Assembly: GCA_003222085.1 (NCBI GenBank)
Contig: QHUK01000041.1
Location: 1-53,573 of the forward strand
Length of the DNA stretch: 53,573 nt
Direction of reading: 5' to 3'
Source: Gemmatimonadota bacterium
Lineage (GTDB): Bacteria; Gemmatimonadota; Gemmatimonadetes; Gemmatimonadales; GWC2-71-9
Position 1 is the first letter of the stretch; the number at the start of each line of letters is the position of its first letter. The notes beneath the pieces are model-generated. The model had not been told where the DNA came from. It did no database searches and saw only the letters and a program-made list of their open reading frames with translations. The translations under genes and the position numbers were made by a program. Below are positions 32,151 to 40,963 of this stretch, piece by piece.

Positions 32151-34079
32151 ATGTGCGGCGTCGCGGGGCGGTTCCACCCCGTCGCCCTGGGCGGCGCGCC
32201 CGGCTGGGCCCCCCGGGTGTCGGCGTTGCTCGCTCACCGCGGTCCGGATGGCGAGGGGCACTACAGCGACGACCGGTGCGAGCTCGTCCACCGCCGGCTG
32301 GCGCTGATCGACCTCTCGCCCACAGGGCACCAGCCGATGGCCAACGAGGACGGCAGTGTCTACGTCGTCTTCAACGGCGAGATCTACAACCATCGAGATC
32401 TGCGGAGCGAGCTCGAGCGCCGGGGTCATCGGTTCCGCGGCACCTCGGACACGGAAGTGCTCGTGCACCTCTACGAGGAGCACGGCGAGCGCATGGCCGG
32501 CCGGCTGCGGGGCATCTTCGCTTTCGCGATTTATGACTCGCGTCGGCGGGCGCTGTACCTCGCGCGCGACCGGTTCGGCGTGAAGCCCCTGTTCTACGCG
32601 CTCCACAACGGCGAGTGGGTGTTCGCCAGTGAGATCAAAGCCATCCTCGCCCTGCCGGGGTTCCGCCCGGCGATCGACCGCCAGGCGTGCTACGACTTTC
32701 TCGGCCTGGGCTACGTGCCCGAGCCGGCGACCGGGTTCGCCAATGTCGAGGCCGTCCCCAAGGGGGCGGCGCTGACGGTCAACGCCGCCGGACCGCACTG
32801 GGTGCGTTTCCACGAGGTGGCGGCCCGGCCCGACCACGCCCGCCGGCTGGACCAGGCGGCCGCGGACGTGGAACACGCCTTGCTCGACGCCGTCGGACGG
32901 CAGGCCATCGCCGATGTGCCGGTGGCCGCCCTGCTCAGCGGCGGCATCGACAGCTCGCTCGTCGTCGCGGCGCACCGCCGGGCCACCGGCGGGTCGACCG
33001 CGACGTTCAATGTGCGATTCCCCGCCAAGAGCCACGACGAGACCGCGATCGCGGTCGCGGTCGCCCGGCACTGCGGCACGGCCCACCGCACGATCGATCT
33101 CGGGGACTGGAATATGAGCGCCGACGCGGTGCTCGATCTGCTGCGCCACTTCGATCAGCCGTTCGCCGACCTGAGCCTCCTGCCGATGTACTGGATCTCT
33201 CGGGCGATCCGCGATCAAGGCATCATCTGCGCGCTGTCGGGCGACGGCGGCGACGAGGCGTTCGGCGGGTACCCGCGGTTCTGGCGGGCCAACCGGCTGG
33301 TCCAGCTCATGCGGCTCCCCCCCTGGCTGGGCAACTCGGTGCGCCTGGGAGGCAGGGCGCTCGCGGGTTGGACCCGAGACTGGGGTCGTCAGGTCGCGAA
33401 GGCGGTGGAGCTCGCCCAGGTCGGAGCGCGCGATGGGGCGTTCCTCATTTCCGGGCTCTCGAACTACCTGAGCGAAGACGACAAACGGGACCTGGTGCGC
33501 CCGATCGCCCGGAACGGGTTCCTGCCCGCCTGGCGTCACTACAACGAGTACGACCCGCCCGGCGTGACCGACCTCGAGGAGCTGTCGCAGCGTCTGACCG
33601 AGACGCTGTTCAAGATCAGTCTGCCGTCCGACATGCTGCGCAAGGTGGACATGATGAGCATGCGCGCGAGCATCGAGGTCCGGGTCCCGATGCTGGACGA
33701 GGATGTCGTCGCCCTCGGGCTCACGCTGCCGCATCGCCTCAAAACCGACGGCACCACCGGCAAGCAGGTACTGCGCGCCCTCGCCCACCGGTGGCTCCCG
33801 CCCGTCGTCGCCGCGCATCCCAAGCACGGGTTCGCGATTCCCGTGGACGTGATGGTGCCCGACGCCTTTTACGAGATCCTCGCCGACTTCCTCCTCTCGC
33901 GGGACGCGCGCACCGGCGGCTTCCTCGCCCCGGAGGTGGTCCGGCAATGGCTGTACGCATTCCGTCGCGCCCGGGACGGGCATTACCTCGGCACCATCAG
34001 TCGGGGCGGCCTGTACCAGCGGGTGTTCATCGTCCTCGCGCTCGAGCTGTGGATGCGGGAGCATCACCTCTCATGGTGA
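32151..34079 (+). CDS. asnB: Asparagine synthase-like amidotransferase
   Basis: 642 residues. The N-terminal class II glutaminase begins MCGVAGRF, so Cys2 is the nucleophile, with LAHRGPDGEG and FNGEIYNH. The synthetase domain has the PP-loop SGGIDSS (about 262-268) and SGDGGDEAFGGYP. AsnB paralogs inside surface-polysaccharide loci amidate sugar acids such as uronic acid residues; that is more likely here than asparagine supply, but sequence alone cannot separate the two. It is placed between Wzy and a GT4 glycosyltransferase, with a 7-nt overlap into the latter. Lasso-peptide-type AsnB was considered and set aside because no RRE or protease partner is present. Confidence 0.92.
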   Translation: MCGVAGRFHPVALGGAPGWAPRVSALLAHRGPDGEGHYSDDRCELVHRRLALIDLSPTGHQPMANEDGSVYVVFNGEIYNHRDLRSELERRGHRFRGTSDTEVLVHLYEEHGERMAGRLRGIFAFAIYDSRRRALYLARDRFGVKPLFYALHNGEWVFASEIKAILALPGFRPAIDRQACYDFLGLGYVPEPATGFANVEAVPKGAALTVNAAGPHWVRFHEVAARPDHARRLDQAAADVEHALLDAVGRQAIADVPVAALLSGGIDSSLVVAAHRRATGGSTATFNVRFPAKSHDETAIAVAVARHCGTAHRTIDLGDWNMSADAVLDLLRHFDQPFADLSLLPMYWISRAIRDQGIICALSGDGGDEAFGGYPRFWRANRLVQLMRLPPWLGNSVRLGGRALAGWTRDWGRQVAKAVELAQVGARDGAFLISGLSNYLSEDDKRDLVRPIARNGFLPAWRHYNEYDPPGVTDLEELSQRLTETLFKISLPSDMLRKVDMMSMRASIEVRVPMLDEDVVALGLTLPHRLKTDGTTGKQVLRALAHRWLPPVVAAHPKHGFAIPVDVMVPDAFYEILADFLLSRDARTGGFLAPEVVRQWLYAFRRARDGHYLGTISRGGLYQRVFIVLALELWMREHHLSW

Positions 34080-35350
34080 GCGCGCCCTCGCCGCTGCGGC
34101 TCGCGGTGTTCACCAGCACGTACCCGGCGCGGGTCGCCACCTTTTTCGAGCGTGACATGCGGGCGCTGCTCGAGGCCGGCGTGGCGATCGACGTGTTCGC
34201 GGTCGCGCCCCTCGATCCGCGCCTGTGGCGCTACCGCCTCGACATCCTCGGCGAGGACATCCTGCCGAGGCACCGGGTGCATCACCTCCGCTTCCTGGAG
34301 AGCCTGGCGCACGCGCGACCGTGGCCGCTGCGGAAGGTCGCGACGTTCGTGCGCGACGCGGCCGCCGTGAGCCTGGCCGCGGCGCGATTCGGGCCGGGAC
34401 CGCTCGCCAAGAGTGTCTACGTCTTCCCCAAGGCCTGGGCCTGGGCGGCGCAGCATGCCGACCAATACGATCACGTCCTCGCGTACTGGGGCAATTACGC
34501 CGGCACCTGCGCGTACCTGTTTCATCGCCTGATGGAGCGGCCGGTGCCGTTCTCCATCTGGCTCCACGCCGGCACCGACCTGTACCGCTCCCCGGTCTAT
34601 CTGCGCGAGAAACTGGGCTACGCGGACGGGATCATCACCTGCTGCGAGTTCAACCGGCGGTTCCTCGAGGAGCGCTACGCGGACGCGGCGGGCGGCGTCG
34701 CCGCGAAGGTGTACGTCAGCTACCATGGGCTCGACCTCGCCGCGTTCCCCTATCGACCGGACGGCCGGCCGGCCCGGACGGTGCTGGCCGTCGGGCGCTT
34801 CGCGCGCGCCAAGGGCTTCGACCATCTGCTGCGCGCCGCCGGCGCGTTGAGCGCCCGCGGTACCCCGATCGACGTCGAGCTGGTGGGGGACGGACCCGAA
34901 CGCGCGGCGCTCGCCGCCCTGGCTCGGGACTTAGGCCTGGGCGAGCGCGTGCGGTTCCGCGGCTGGCTGCCGTTCGCGGAGGTCCTCGAGGCCATGAGGC
35001 GAGCGACGATTTTGGTCCATCCGTCGCCGGGATTGGGGGACGGACTTCCCAACGTGCTGCGCGAGGCGATGGCGGTCGGCACGCCGGTCGTCGCGTCGCG
35101 CGTGGCCGGCATTCCGGAGGCGCTCGACGACGGCCGCTGTGGAGTCCTCGTCCCTCCCGCCGACGTCGCAGCGCTCACCGACGCCATAGCGGGGATGCTC
35201 GCCGATGAGAGCCGCCGGCGCGAGTTCGCCGCGCACGGACGCCGGCGCACCGAAGAGCTGTTCGACGCCTGGCGCAACGGCTCCCGGCTCGCGGACCATC
35301 TGCGCGCCCTGCGGCGGACGCGTGGAGCGGAGGCGGCCCTTCAATGCTGA
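34073..35350 (+). CDS. Glycosyltransferase family 4
   Basis: 425 residues, GT-B fold. The N-terminal domain begins LRLAVFTSTYPARVATFFERDM, typical of GT4 enzymes of colanic acid or exopolysaccharide type. The C-terminal domain carries VLAVGRFARAKGFDHLLRA, ELVGDGPER and the donor-binding region DGLPNVLREAMAVGTPVVAS with the second Glu of the EX7E pattern. It should add a sugar to the lipid-linked intermediate on the cytoplasmic face. The ATG at 34073 overlaps the asnB stop, and the end overlaps the thymidylate-kinase-like gene. Donor and linkage cannot be read from sequence. Confidence 0.93.
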   Translation: MVSAPSPLRLAVFTSTYPARVATFFERDMRALLEAGVAIDVFAVAPLDPRLWRYRLDILGEDILPRHRVHHLRFLESLAHARPWPLRKVATFVRDAAAVSLAAARFGPGPLAKSVYVFPKAWAWAAQHADQYDHVLAYWGNYAGTCAYLFHRLMERPVPFSIWLHAGTDLYRSPVYLREKLGYADGIITCCEFNRRFLEERYADAAGGVAAKVYVSYHGLDLAAFPYRPDGRPARTVLAVGRFARAKGFDHLLRAAGALSARGTPIDVELVGDGPERAALAALARDLGLGERVRFRGWLPFAEVLEAMRRATILVHPSPGLGDGLPNVLREAMAVGTPVVASRVAGIPEALDDGRCGVLVPPADVAALTDAIAGMLADESRRREFAAHGRRRTEELFDAWRNGSRLADHLRALRRTRGAEAALQC

Positions 35351-36006
35351 TCACGTTTTCGGGCCTCGACGGCGCCGGCAAATCCACGCTGATCGAGCGT
35401 CTCAAGATCACGCTCGAGCAACAGCATTGCCGCGTGGCCGTGTTTCATATCAACGATCACGTCGGCGTGTACGCCTACCTGCGCGCCCTGCGGGATCGCG
35501 TCCGCGGGGGCGGCGGCGCCATCCCGTCGAACGGATCGCCGCCGACGGCCCCCCCCGCTCCTTCGAGCCGGCTCCGTGCCGCCTACCGGCGGGTCCGCAA
35601 TGCGGTCCTGTGGAACAAGCCACTCCGCCGGCTCATCTACCCGGTGGATCTCCTCGTCTTTCTCGTCTACCGCGTCTACGTCGAAAAGCTGCGCAAGCAG
35701 GTGCTCGTCATGGACCGGTATTTCTACGACACGCTCGTCGATGTGGCCTACGACCGGGCCTGGGGCTGGCTGCGGCTGCTGCAGCGGCTCACGCCCACCC
35801 CCGATCTGGCGGTCTTCCTGGACATCAGTCCCGAGGAATCGTTTGCCCGCAAGGGCGAGTATTCCGTCCCGTACTTGCAGCGGCGTGCCGTGGCGTACCG
35901 TCAGGTCTTCCAGCGAGTGCCGCGGGTGGTGGCCCTGCATAACGTCGATTTCGACGCGACCGCCCGGACGCTCGAGCGGCTGGCCCTGGAACGGCTGAAC
36001 TCATGA
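35344..36006 (+). CDS. Thymidylate-kinase-like protein (stand-alone)
   Basis: 220 residues. P-loop GLDGAGKST (7-15), then an internal Gly/Pro-rich insertion (about 55-75), the DRYFYD motif (VLVMDRYFYDTLVDV) that matches the DRY/DRW substrate-binding region of thymidylate kinases, and LAVFLDISPEESFARKG. It resembles the third domain of the flippase fusion (same GxDGAGKT/S loop). A dTMP kinase for DNA synthesis is unlikely given its place between a glycosyltransferase and CapA with overlaps on both sides. The true phosphoryl acceptor is unknown; a sugar, lipid or nucleotide-sugar intermediate are options. Confidence 0.8.
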   Translation: MLITFSGLDGAGKSTLIERLKITLEQQHCRVAVFHINDHVGVYAYLRALRDRVRGGGGAIPSNGSPPTAPPAPSSRLRAAYRRVRNAVLWNKPLRRLIYPVDLLVFLVYRVYVEKLRKQVLVMDRYFYDTLVDVAYDRAWGWLRLLQRLTPTPDLAVFLDISPEESFARKGEYSVPYLQRRAVAYRQVFQRVPRVVALHNVDFDATARTLERLALERLNS

Positions 36007-37250
36007 CGACCGCGCCTCTCCTCGTCGATGCCGGCACCGGGTTCCGGATCGTACCGGCTCGGGCGCTCCTCCCCGAGCTCCCCGCCGACCTGTCCGCGAT
36101 CCTGTTCCACGAGCGGGCGCCGGTCGGCCACACCGTCCGCGTATGCGCCGTGGGCGACAGCGGGCTCTCCGGACAGGTCGGGCGCACGGCCTCCGAGCTC
36201 GGCTACGGCGCACTGTTGCGCGAGGTCGCGCCTCTGCTGCAATCCGCGGCGGCCGCCTTCGCGAACCTCGAGGGGACGTTGATCGAGCGCCCCCGCGACG
36301 CGCTGTTCGCGGCGCCTCCGGCCGCCGCCGAAGCCTTGAGACAGGCGGGCGTGACGATCGTGCACCTGGCCAATAACCACGTGTACGATTTCGGTCCGAC
36401 CGGCCTCGCCTCGACACTGGCGGCCGCGGCAGGCGCGAATCTCGTCGCACTCGGCGCCGGCGATGATGCCGCGGCGAGTCGGCGACTCGTGCGGACCGAG
36501 TGCCGTGGGGTGCGTGTCGGGTGGCTGGGCTGTGGCCGGACCCTCCTTCCCCAAGACACCGGGGCCCGCTTCTGGGAGTTCGACGAGCAGGAGCTGCTTA
36601 GCGCGATTCGCAAGGCGCGTCCGTCGGTCGACGTCCTGATCGCGTCCGTACACATCGGCTTCATGTACCTCGACTACCCCCATCCCGACCATCGGGCGAT
36701 GGCGCAACGCTGCGCGGCGGCAGGCGCCGACATCGTCCTCATGCACCACCCCCACGTGCTCCAGGGGATCGAGACGACACCCGACGGGAAGATCGTCTGC
36801 TATAGCCTCGGCAACTTCCTGTTCGACTGGAAGGAAGGGCTGATCACCAATCAGGTGATGGTGCAGGAGCAGAACGAGGGCGCGGTGTTCGTGTTCGACC
36901 TCGACCGGTCAGGGGTCGCGCGAGCCGCGGCGGTCCCGACACGGAGCGACGAGGCCTGCCGCGTGCGGTGGGCCGGCGGAGAACGCGGGGACGCGATTCT
37001 CGATCGGTTGCAACGGATCAGCCGGCCGTTGGGAGGGAACTACGCCCCGGCGTTCTGGCGCCAGCGATCCGAGCGCAACACCAAACACGTACTGCGGATG
37101 CTGCGCTTCTACATCGTGCACGGCGAGTGGGGCAGCGTGTGGCGGATGTTCACCAAGGTCCGGCGGCACCACCTCCGCATGCTGGCCCACTGGGCGCTCG
37201 CGAGCTTGCGACCTCGGGGGCGGAAGGATTCCCATGCGCCGGCGAGCTGA
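36003..37250 (+). CDS. CapA-family (PGA_cap) metallophosphatase-fold protein
   Basis: 415 residues. Motifs of the CapA/PgsA family are clear: AVGDSGL (49-55), ANLEGTL (87-93), HLANNHVYDFG (121-131), HIGFMY where relatives often have HWG, and HHPHVLQGIE. The fold is that of calcineurin-like phosphoesterases. CapA proteins are needed for poly-gamma-glutamate capsule and for several exopolysaccharides; their chemistry is uncertain. No clear signal peptide, so this copy may be cytoplasmic or held by partners. Its ATG overlaps the kinase stop (ATGA) and its end overlaps the NTase. Confidence 0.88.
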   Translation: MTTAPLLVDAGTGFRIVPARALLPELPADLSAILFHERAPVGHTVRVCAVGDSGLSGQVGRTASELGYGALLREVAPLLQSAAAAFANLEGTLIERPRDALFAAPPAAAEALRQAGVTIVHLANNHVYDFGPTGLASTLAAAAGANLVALGAGDDAAASRRLVRTECRGVRVGWLGCGRTLLPQDTGARFWEFDEQELLSAIRKARPSVDVLIASVHIGFMYLDYPHPDHRAMAQRCAAAGADIVLMHHPHVLQGIETTPDGKIVCYSLGNFLFDWKEGLITNQVMVQEQNEGAVFVFDLDRSGVARAAAVPTRSDEACRVRWAGGERGDAILDRLQRISRPLGGNYAPAFWRQRSERNTKHVLRMLRFYIVHGEWGSVWRMFTKVRRHHLRMLAHWALASLRPRGRKDSHAPAS

Positions 37251-38283
37251 TCCCCGCAGCGCGCCCGAGGCGGTCGGCGAGCTGCTGCTGCGGCTGCTGC
37301 TCGAGGGCGCAGCTGCGCCGCTCAGTGCGTCCCCCGACTTCTGGGATTCCCTGCTGCAGGTGGCCTGCGGGAACGCCGTCCTGCTCCGCACCGCCGCTTC
37401 CCTCGAGCGCCTGGGGATCGACGGTCCGGAGCGGTTTGTCGCGGGCGTCGCCATCGAGCGCGAGCGGGCGCAAGCGCTGGTCGCGGGGGTTCAGCGCGTA
37501 AGCCGCGTCTGCTCGGAGTATCGGATTGCGCATCTGTTCCCCAAAGCGTTCCAGCACTATCCGGACATGGGGCGAGACGCGGACCTGCTCGTCCTGGCGC
37601 GGCCCGGCGAGCTCGTCCCCGTGCTGGCCGCCCTGGGCGCCGTCACCAACCCCGGAGGCTTCTCCGACTGGGTGGCCGCGACCGTCCGGTATGTGTTGCC
37701 GGGTTGTCCCGGACCGCTCGACGTCCAGTACGGGACGCTGGGACTGGTGGGGGAGCACGCGGGCTATGCGGCCCAACTGGTCGCGAACCGCGCCCAGATG
37801 GTCATCGCAGACGCCACCGTCGTCGTCCCCGCCGTCGACGACCAGCTGCTCCTCCAGGGTGTCCAGCGCATCTTCGGGCGCTTGTCGCTCCGGCTCGCCG
37901 ACATTACCTGGGCCATCGGCGCGCTGACCCGCGGGCGACTGAACTGGGACTACGTGGTGCGCACGGCGCAGCGCATCGGCGTGACACAGGGCTTGGGCTG
38001 CTTTCTGAGCTACGTCGAACAGATTCACGGTCGGCTGTTCTCGGGTACGCTGGTGCCGACCACCGTGCGCCGCCACCTGCCGCTCCGCGGCTGGGGCACG
38101 ATCGAATTTCGCGACGGGCGGTATCGATTCCCGGCCCTGCGCGTCAACGTCCGGCTCTCGGTCGGAGGCCTCGAGGCCAAGCTCGCGCGCCGTGACTGGG
38201 CGGGCGCCGCCCGCCTGTCGCTCGTGCCGCTCCTCGGCGTGGCGACAACGCTGGGCCGCCTGTCGCACGCGAGGGCGCGATGA
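37234..38283 (+). CDS. Nucleotidyltransferase-fold protein (stand-alone)
   Basis: 349 residues, similar to the uncharacterised NTP_transf_5-type family. The active-site-like string is K104 then D111-x-G113-x-D115-x-D117-L-L-V (PDMGRDADLLVL), which parallels GDGDIDLLV in the middle domain of the flippase fusion. The rest is helical with no membrane segment. Members of this family occur in lasso-peptide and polysaccharide clusters and are thought to transfer nucleotides or phosphates, but substrates are mostly unknown. It overlaps CapA (17 nt) and the PaaK-like ligase (ATGA). Confidence 0.78.
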   Translation: MRRRADPRSAPEAVGELLLRLLLEGAAAPLSASPDFWDSLLQVACGNAVLLRTAASLERLGIDGPERFVAGVAIERERAQALVAGVQRVSRVCSEYRIAHLFPKAFQHYPDMGRDADLLVLARPGELVPVLAALGAVTNPGGFSDWVAATVRYVLPGCPGPLDVQYGTLGLVGEHAGYAAQLVANRAQMVIADATVVVPAVDDQLLLQGVQRIFGRLSLRLADITWAIGALTRGRLNWDYVVRTAQRIGVTQGLGCFLSYVEQIHGRLFSGTLVPTTVRRHLPLRGWGTIEFRDGRYRFPALRVNVRLSVGGLEAKLARRDWAGAARLSLVPLLGVATTLGRLSHARAR

Positions 38284-39731
38284 GCGACGCCGCGCTGTGG
38301 CTGTACCACCGGCTGCCCGCCCCCGCGCGGTCCGCGGCCGCCTCGCTGCGCGGCTACTACCTGCGCCGGTGGCGCTATGGCCCCGAGACCGACCGGCTGA
38401 TTGCCGAGGCCCTCGACCGTGAGCAGTGGACGGCCGCCCAGTGGGACCGGTTCCGGGAGCAACGACTCGTCTCTGTCTTGCAGCGGGCTGCCACCCGGGT
38501 GCCGTACTACCGCGCGCTATGGCAGGCTCGCCGGCGGCTAGGGGACCGCTCCTCCTGGGAAGACCTCGCGAACTGGCCCCTGCTCGACAAGGAAGCCGTC
38601 CGCGCCCGGCCGGAGGCATTCCTCGCCGACGGCTGCCGCCCGCGCCGCATGTGGCGCGTGCACACGAGCGGGACGACCGGCACGTCGGTTACGATCTGGC
38701 GGAGCCGGGAGACCGAGCGCGCGCTGTACGCGCTCGCGGCGGCCCGGCGGCGCCACTGGTACGGTCTGTCGCGCGGCGACCGCTGTGCGCTCATCGGGGG
38801 ACAGCTCGTCACGCCGACGGCCCAGCGGCGTCCGCCGTTCTGGGTCTGGAACGCCGCGCTGAACCAGTTGTACATGTCGTCCTACCATCTCGCCCCGGCG
38901 TTGCTGCCGTATTACCTCGACGCGCTGGCGCACTACCGCGTCGCGTATCTCGAAGGGTACACCTCCTCCCTGTACGCCCTCGCCCAGGAGGCGCTGCGCC
39001 TCGGCCGGCGTGATCTGCAGGTGGTGGTCGCGATCCCCAACGCCGAGCCGGTCGAGGACTACCAACGGCAGGCGATTGCCGCCGCGTTCGGGTGCCCCGT
39101 CCGCGAGACCTACGGCATGGCCGAGAGCGTCGCCGCCGCCAGCGAGTGCCAGGAGGGCCGCCTCCACCTCTGGCCCGAGGTGGGGAGCGTCGAAGTCGTC
39201 GTGGACGGCCAGAACGTCCCCGTCGGCGCGTCGGGCGAGCTCGTCTGCACGGGGCTGCTCAACGCCGATATGCCCCTCATCCGCTACCGCATCGGGGACC
39301 GCGGCGCCCTCACCGCGTCCCCCCCTCCGACGGCGTGCTCGTGCGGCCGCACCCTCCCGTCGCTCGCCGCCGTCGAAGGGCGCGTGGACGACGTCCTGTT
39401 CACCCCGGACGGCCGCCGCATCGGCCGACTCGATCCCGTGTTCAAGGCGGACCTGCCCGTTCGCGAAGCGCAGATCGTGCAGGACACGCTGCGGCGCGTC
39501 CGCATCCGCTACGTGCCGACCGAGAACTTCACGCCGGACGCCGCGCGGACCCTGGTGGAGCGCCTGCAGGCGCGCATGGGGAACGTCGCCGTGGTACTGG
39601 AGCCGGTGGCGGAGGTCCCCCGGACGGCCACTGGAAAGTTCCGCGCGGTGGTGTGCAACCTGCCGCCCGAAGAGCGCGCGACGATCGACACCCTGACCTA
39701 TGCCCACGCTGATCTCCCGACCCGCACCTGA
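38280..39731 (+). CDS. PaaK/CapK-like adenylate-forming ligase
   Basis: 483 residues. The AMP-binding loop is HTSGTTGTSV (about 127-136), followed by ETYGMAESVA and RYRIGDRG, typical of the phenylacetate-CoA ligase group that includes capsule proteins called CapK. A CxC pair (TACSCGR) matches a site often seen in this group, and the C-terminus ends near RTATGKFRAV with the catalytic Lys. In surface-polymer loci these enzymes may activate an acyl or amino-acid group for attachment to sugars. It overlaps the ATP-grasp gene by 32 nt. Confidence 0.9.
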   Translation: MSDAALWLYHRLPAPARSAAASLRGYYLRRWRYGPETDRLIAEALDREQWTAAQWDRFREQRLVSVLQRAATRVPYYRALWQARRRLGDRSSWEDLANWPLLDKEAVRARPEAFLADGCRPRRMWRVHTSGTTGTSVTIWRSRETERALYALAAARRRHWYGLSRGDRCALIGGQLVTPTAQRRPPFWVWNAALNQLYMSSYHLAPALLPYYLDALAHYRVAYLEGYTSSLYALAQEALRLGRRDLQVVVAIPNAEPVEDYQRQAIAAAFGCPVRETYGMAESVAAASECQEGRLHLWPEVGSVEVVVDGQNVPVGASGELVCTGLLNADMPLIRYRIGDRGALTASPPPTACSCGRTLPSLAAVEGRVDDVLFTPDGRRIGRLDPVFKADLPVREAQIVQDTLRRVRIRYVPTENFTPDAARTLVERLQARMGNVAVVLEPVAEVPRTATGKFRAVVCNLPPEERATIDTLTYAHADLPTRT

Positions 39732-40962
39732 GCTCGACAGGGCTCGCCTGCCCGGCGGCACCGCCTCCCGTCGTGCGCGGGTGCTGGTGCTGGACGGCCA
39801 GACGACCCAGGCCCTCGCGTGCGTGCGCTCGCTGGGGCGCGCCGGATACGACGTGCTCGTCGCGAGCGACTGTCGCTGGCCGCTCGGCGCCTGGTCGCGT
39901 CATTCCCGCGCCCGCTTCCGGGTCAAGGGAGAGACGGTAGCGGCATTCGCCGAGCTCCGTGCCTGGGCCAGACGTCTCGGCGTGAGCGTGGTCCTGCCCC
40001 TCACCGAACGCTCCTGCCTCCTGTGCGATACGGAGCGGGCGGCGTGGACGGAGGTCGGCATCACGGTCGGCTGCGCCCCGACCGATGTTCTCATGCAAGC
40101 CTTCGACAAGGGGCGGGTGATCGCTCGGGCGGAGGCGTGTGGGGTCTCGGTCCCCCCCACACAGTTCCCGGATTCTCTCGCGGCCTGCCACGCGGCCGCG
40201 GAGGTGGTGGGATTCCCGTGCGTGGTCAAGGCCCGTCGCAGCAACGTGCCCACCGAGATGGGATTCTCCAGAGACCCCGGGCCGGGCTACGCGGCGTCGC
40301 ACGCCGAGCTCGACCAGACGGTCCAGGCCCGCCGCCAGGGGGAGCATTGGCCGATCATCCAAAGCTGGGTCGCCGGGCAGGGCAAGGGAGTGTTCGCCCT
40401 GTGCGACCACGGCCGTGTGGTGGCCTGGTTCGCGCACGAGCGGCTACGCGACGTCCAGCCCTCGGGCTCGGGCAGCAGCCTGCGCCGTTCCGCCCCGACG
40501 GAAGCCCGGCTGCGAGCGCCCGCCGAGCGGTTGCTCGCCGCGCTCGAGTGGCACGGGCCGGCGATGGTGGAATTCCGCGACGACGACGTGCACCCTCCCT
40601 GGCTCATCGAGGTGAACGGCCGGTTCTGGGGGTCGCTCGCGCTCGCGATCGCCGCCGGGGTCGACTTCCCGCTGCTCTGGATGCGGATGCTCGAGGGAGA
40701 GACCGTGACCGCGGCGCCAGGCTATCGGGACGGCGTGGTCGTGCGGTGGCTCTGGGGCGACGTGAAGCGCTTCCTCCATATCCTCCGCGGCCGGCCGCCG
40801 GGTTACCCGGCCCCGTACCCAGGCCGTGCGCAAGCGGTGCGGGAGCTGTTCGGCCCGCAGCCCGCCGGTACCCGCATCGAGACGTGGGACCGGCACGACC
40901 CCTGGCCGGCGGTGGGCGAATGGGTGCAAGGGCTCCGCGAGCTCGCCGCCCGGATCACCTGA
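39700..40962 (+). CDS. ATP-grasp enzyme
   Basis: 420 residues. The N-terminal Rossmann-like part begins VLVLDGQTTQALACVRSLGRAGYDV; the ATP-grasp core has FPCVVKARRS (Lys for ATP) and WLIEVNGRFWGSL (Mg-binding acid and Asn). These enzymes join a carboxylate to an amine or thiol through an acyl-phosphate. Proteins of this type in polysaccharide loci may attach amino acids to sugars. Its position next to an acyl-activating ligase and two genes before a FemAB-like transferase supports a decoration pathway, but no substrate can be named. It overlaps the upstream gene by 32 nt and ends 1 nt before the GT2. Confidence 0.88.
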   Translation: MPTLISRPAPELDRARLPGGTASRRARVLVLDGQTTQALACVRSLGRAGYDVLVASDCRWPLGAWSRHSRARFRVKGETVAAFAELRAWARRLGVSVVLPLTERSCLLCDTERAAWTEVGITVGCAPTDVLMQAFDKGRVIARAEACGVSVPPTQFPDSLAACHAAAEVVGFPCVVKARRSNVPTEMGFSRDPGPGYAASHAELDQTVQARRQGEHWPIIQSWVAGQGKGVFALCDHGRVVAWFAHERLRDVQPSGSGSSLRRSAPTEARLRAPAERLLAALEWHGPAMVEFRDDDVHPPWLIEVNGRFWGSLALAIAAGVDFPLLWMRMLEGETVTAAPGYRDGVVVRWLWGDVKRFLHILRGRPPGYPAPYPGRAQAVRELFGPQPAGTRIETWDRHDPWPAVGEWVQGLRELAARIT

Positions 40963-40963
40963 C

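Noticed and set aside
32151..38283. Lasso-peptide cluster suggested by AsnB plus an NTase-family gene
   Set aside because: No RRE/PqqD-like protein, no transglutaminase-like protease and no precursor peptide were found; neighbours are polysaccharide genes.
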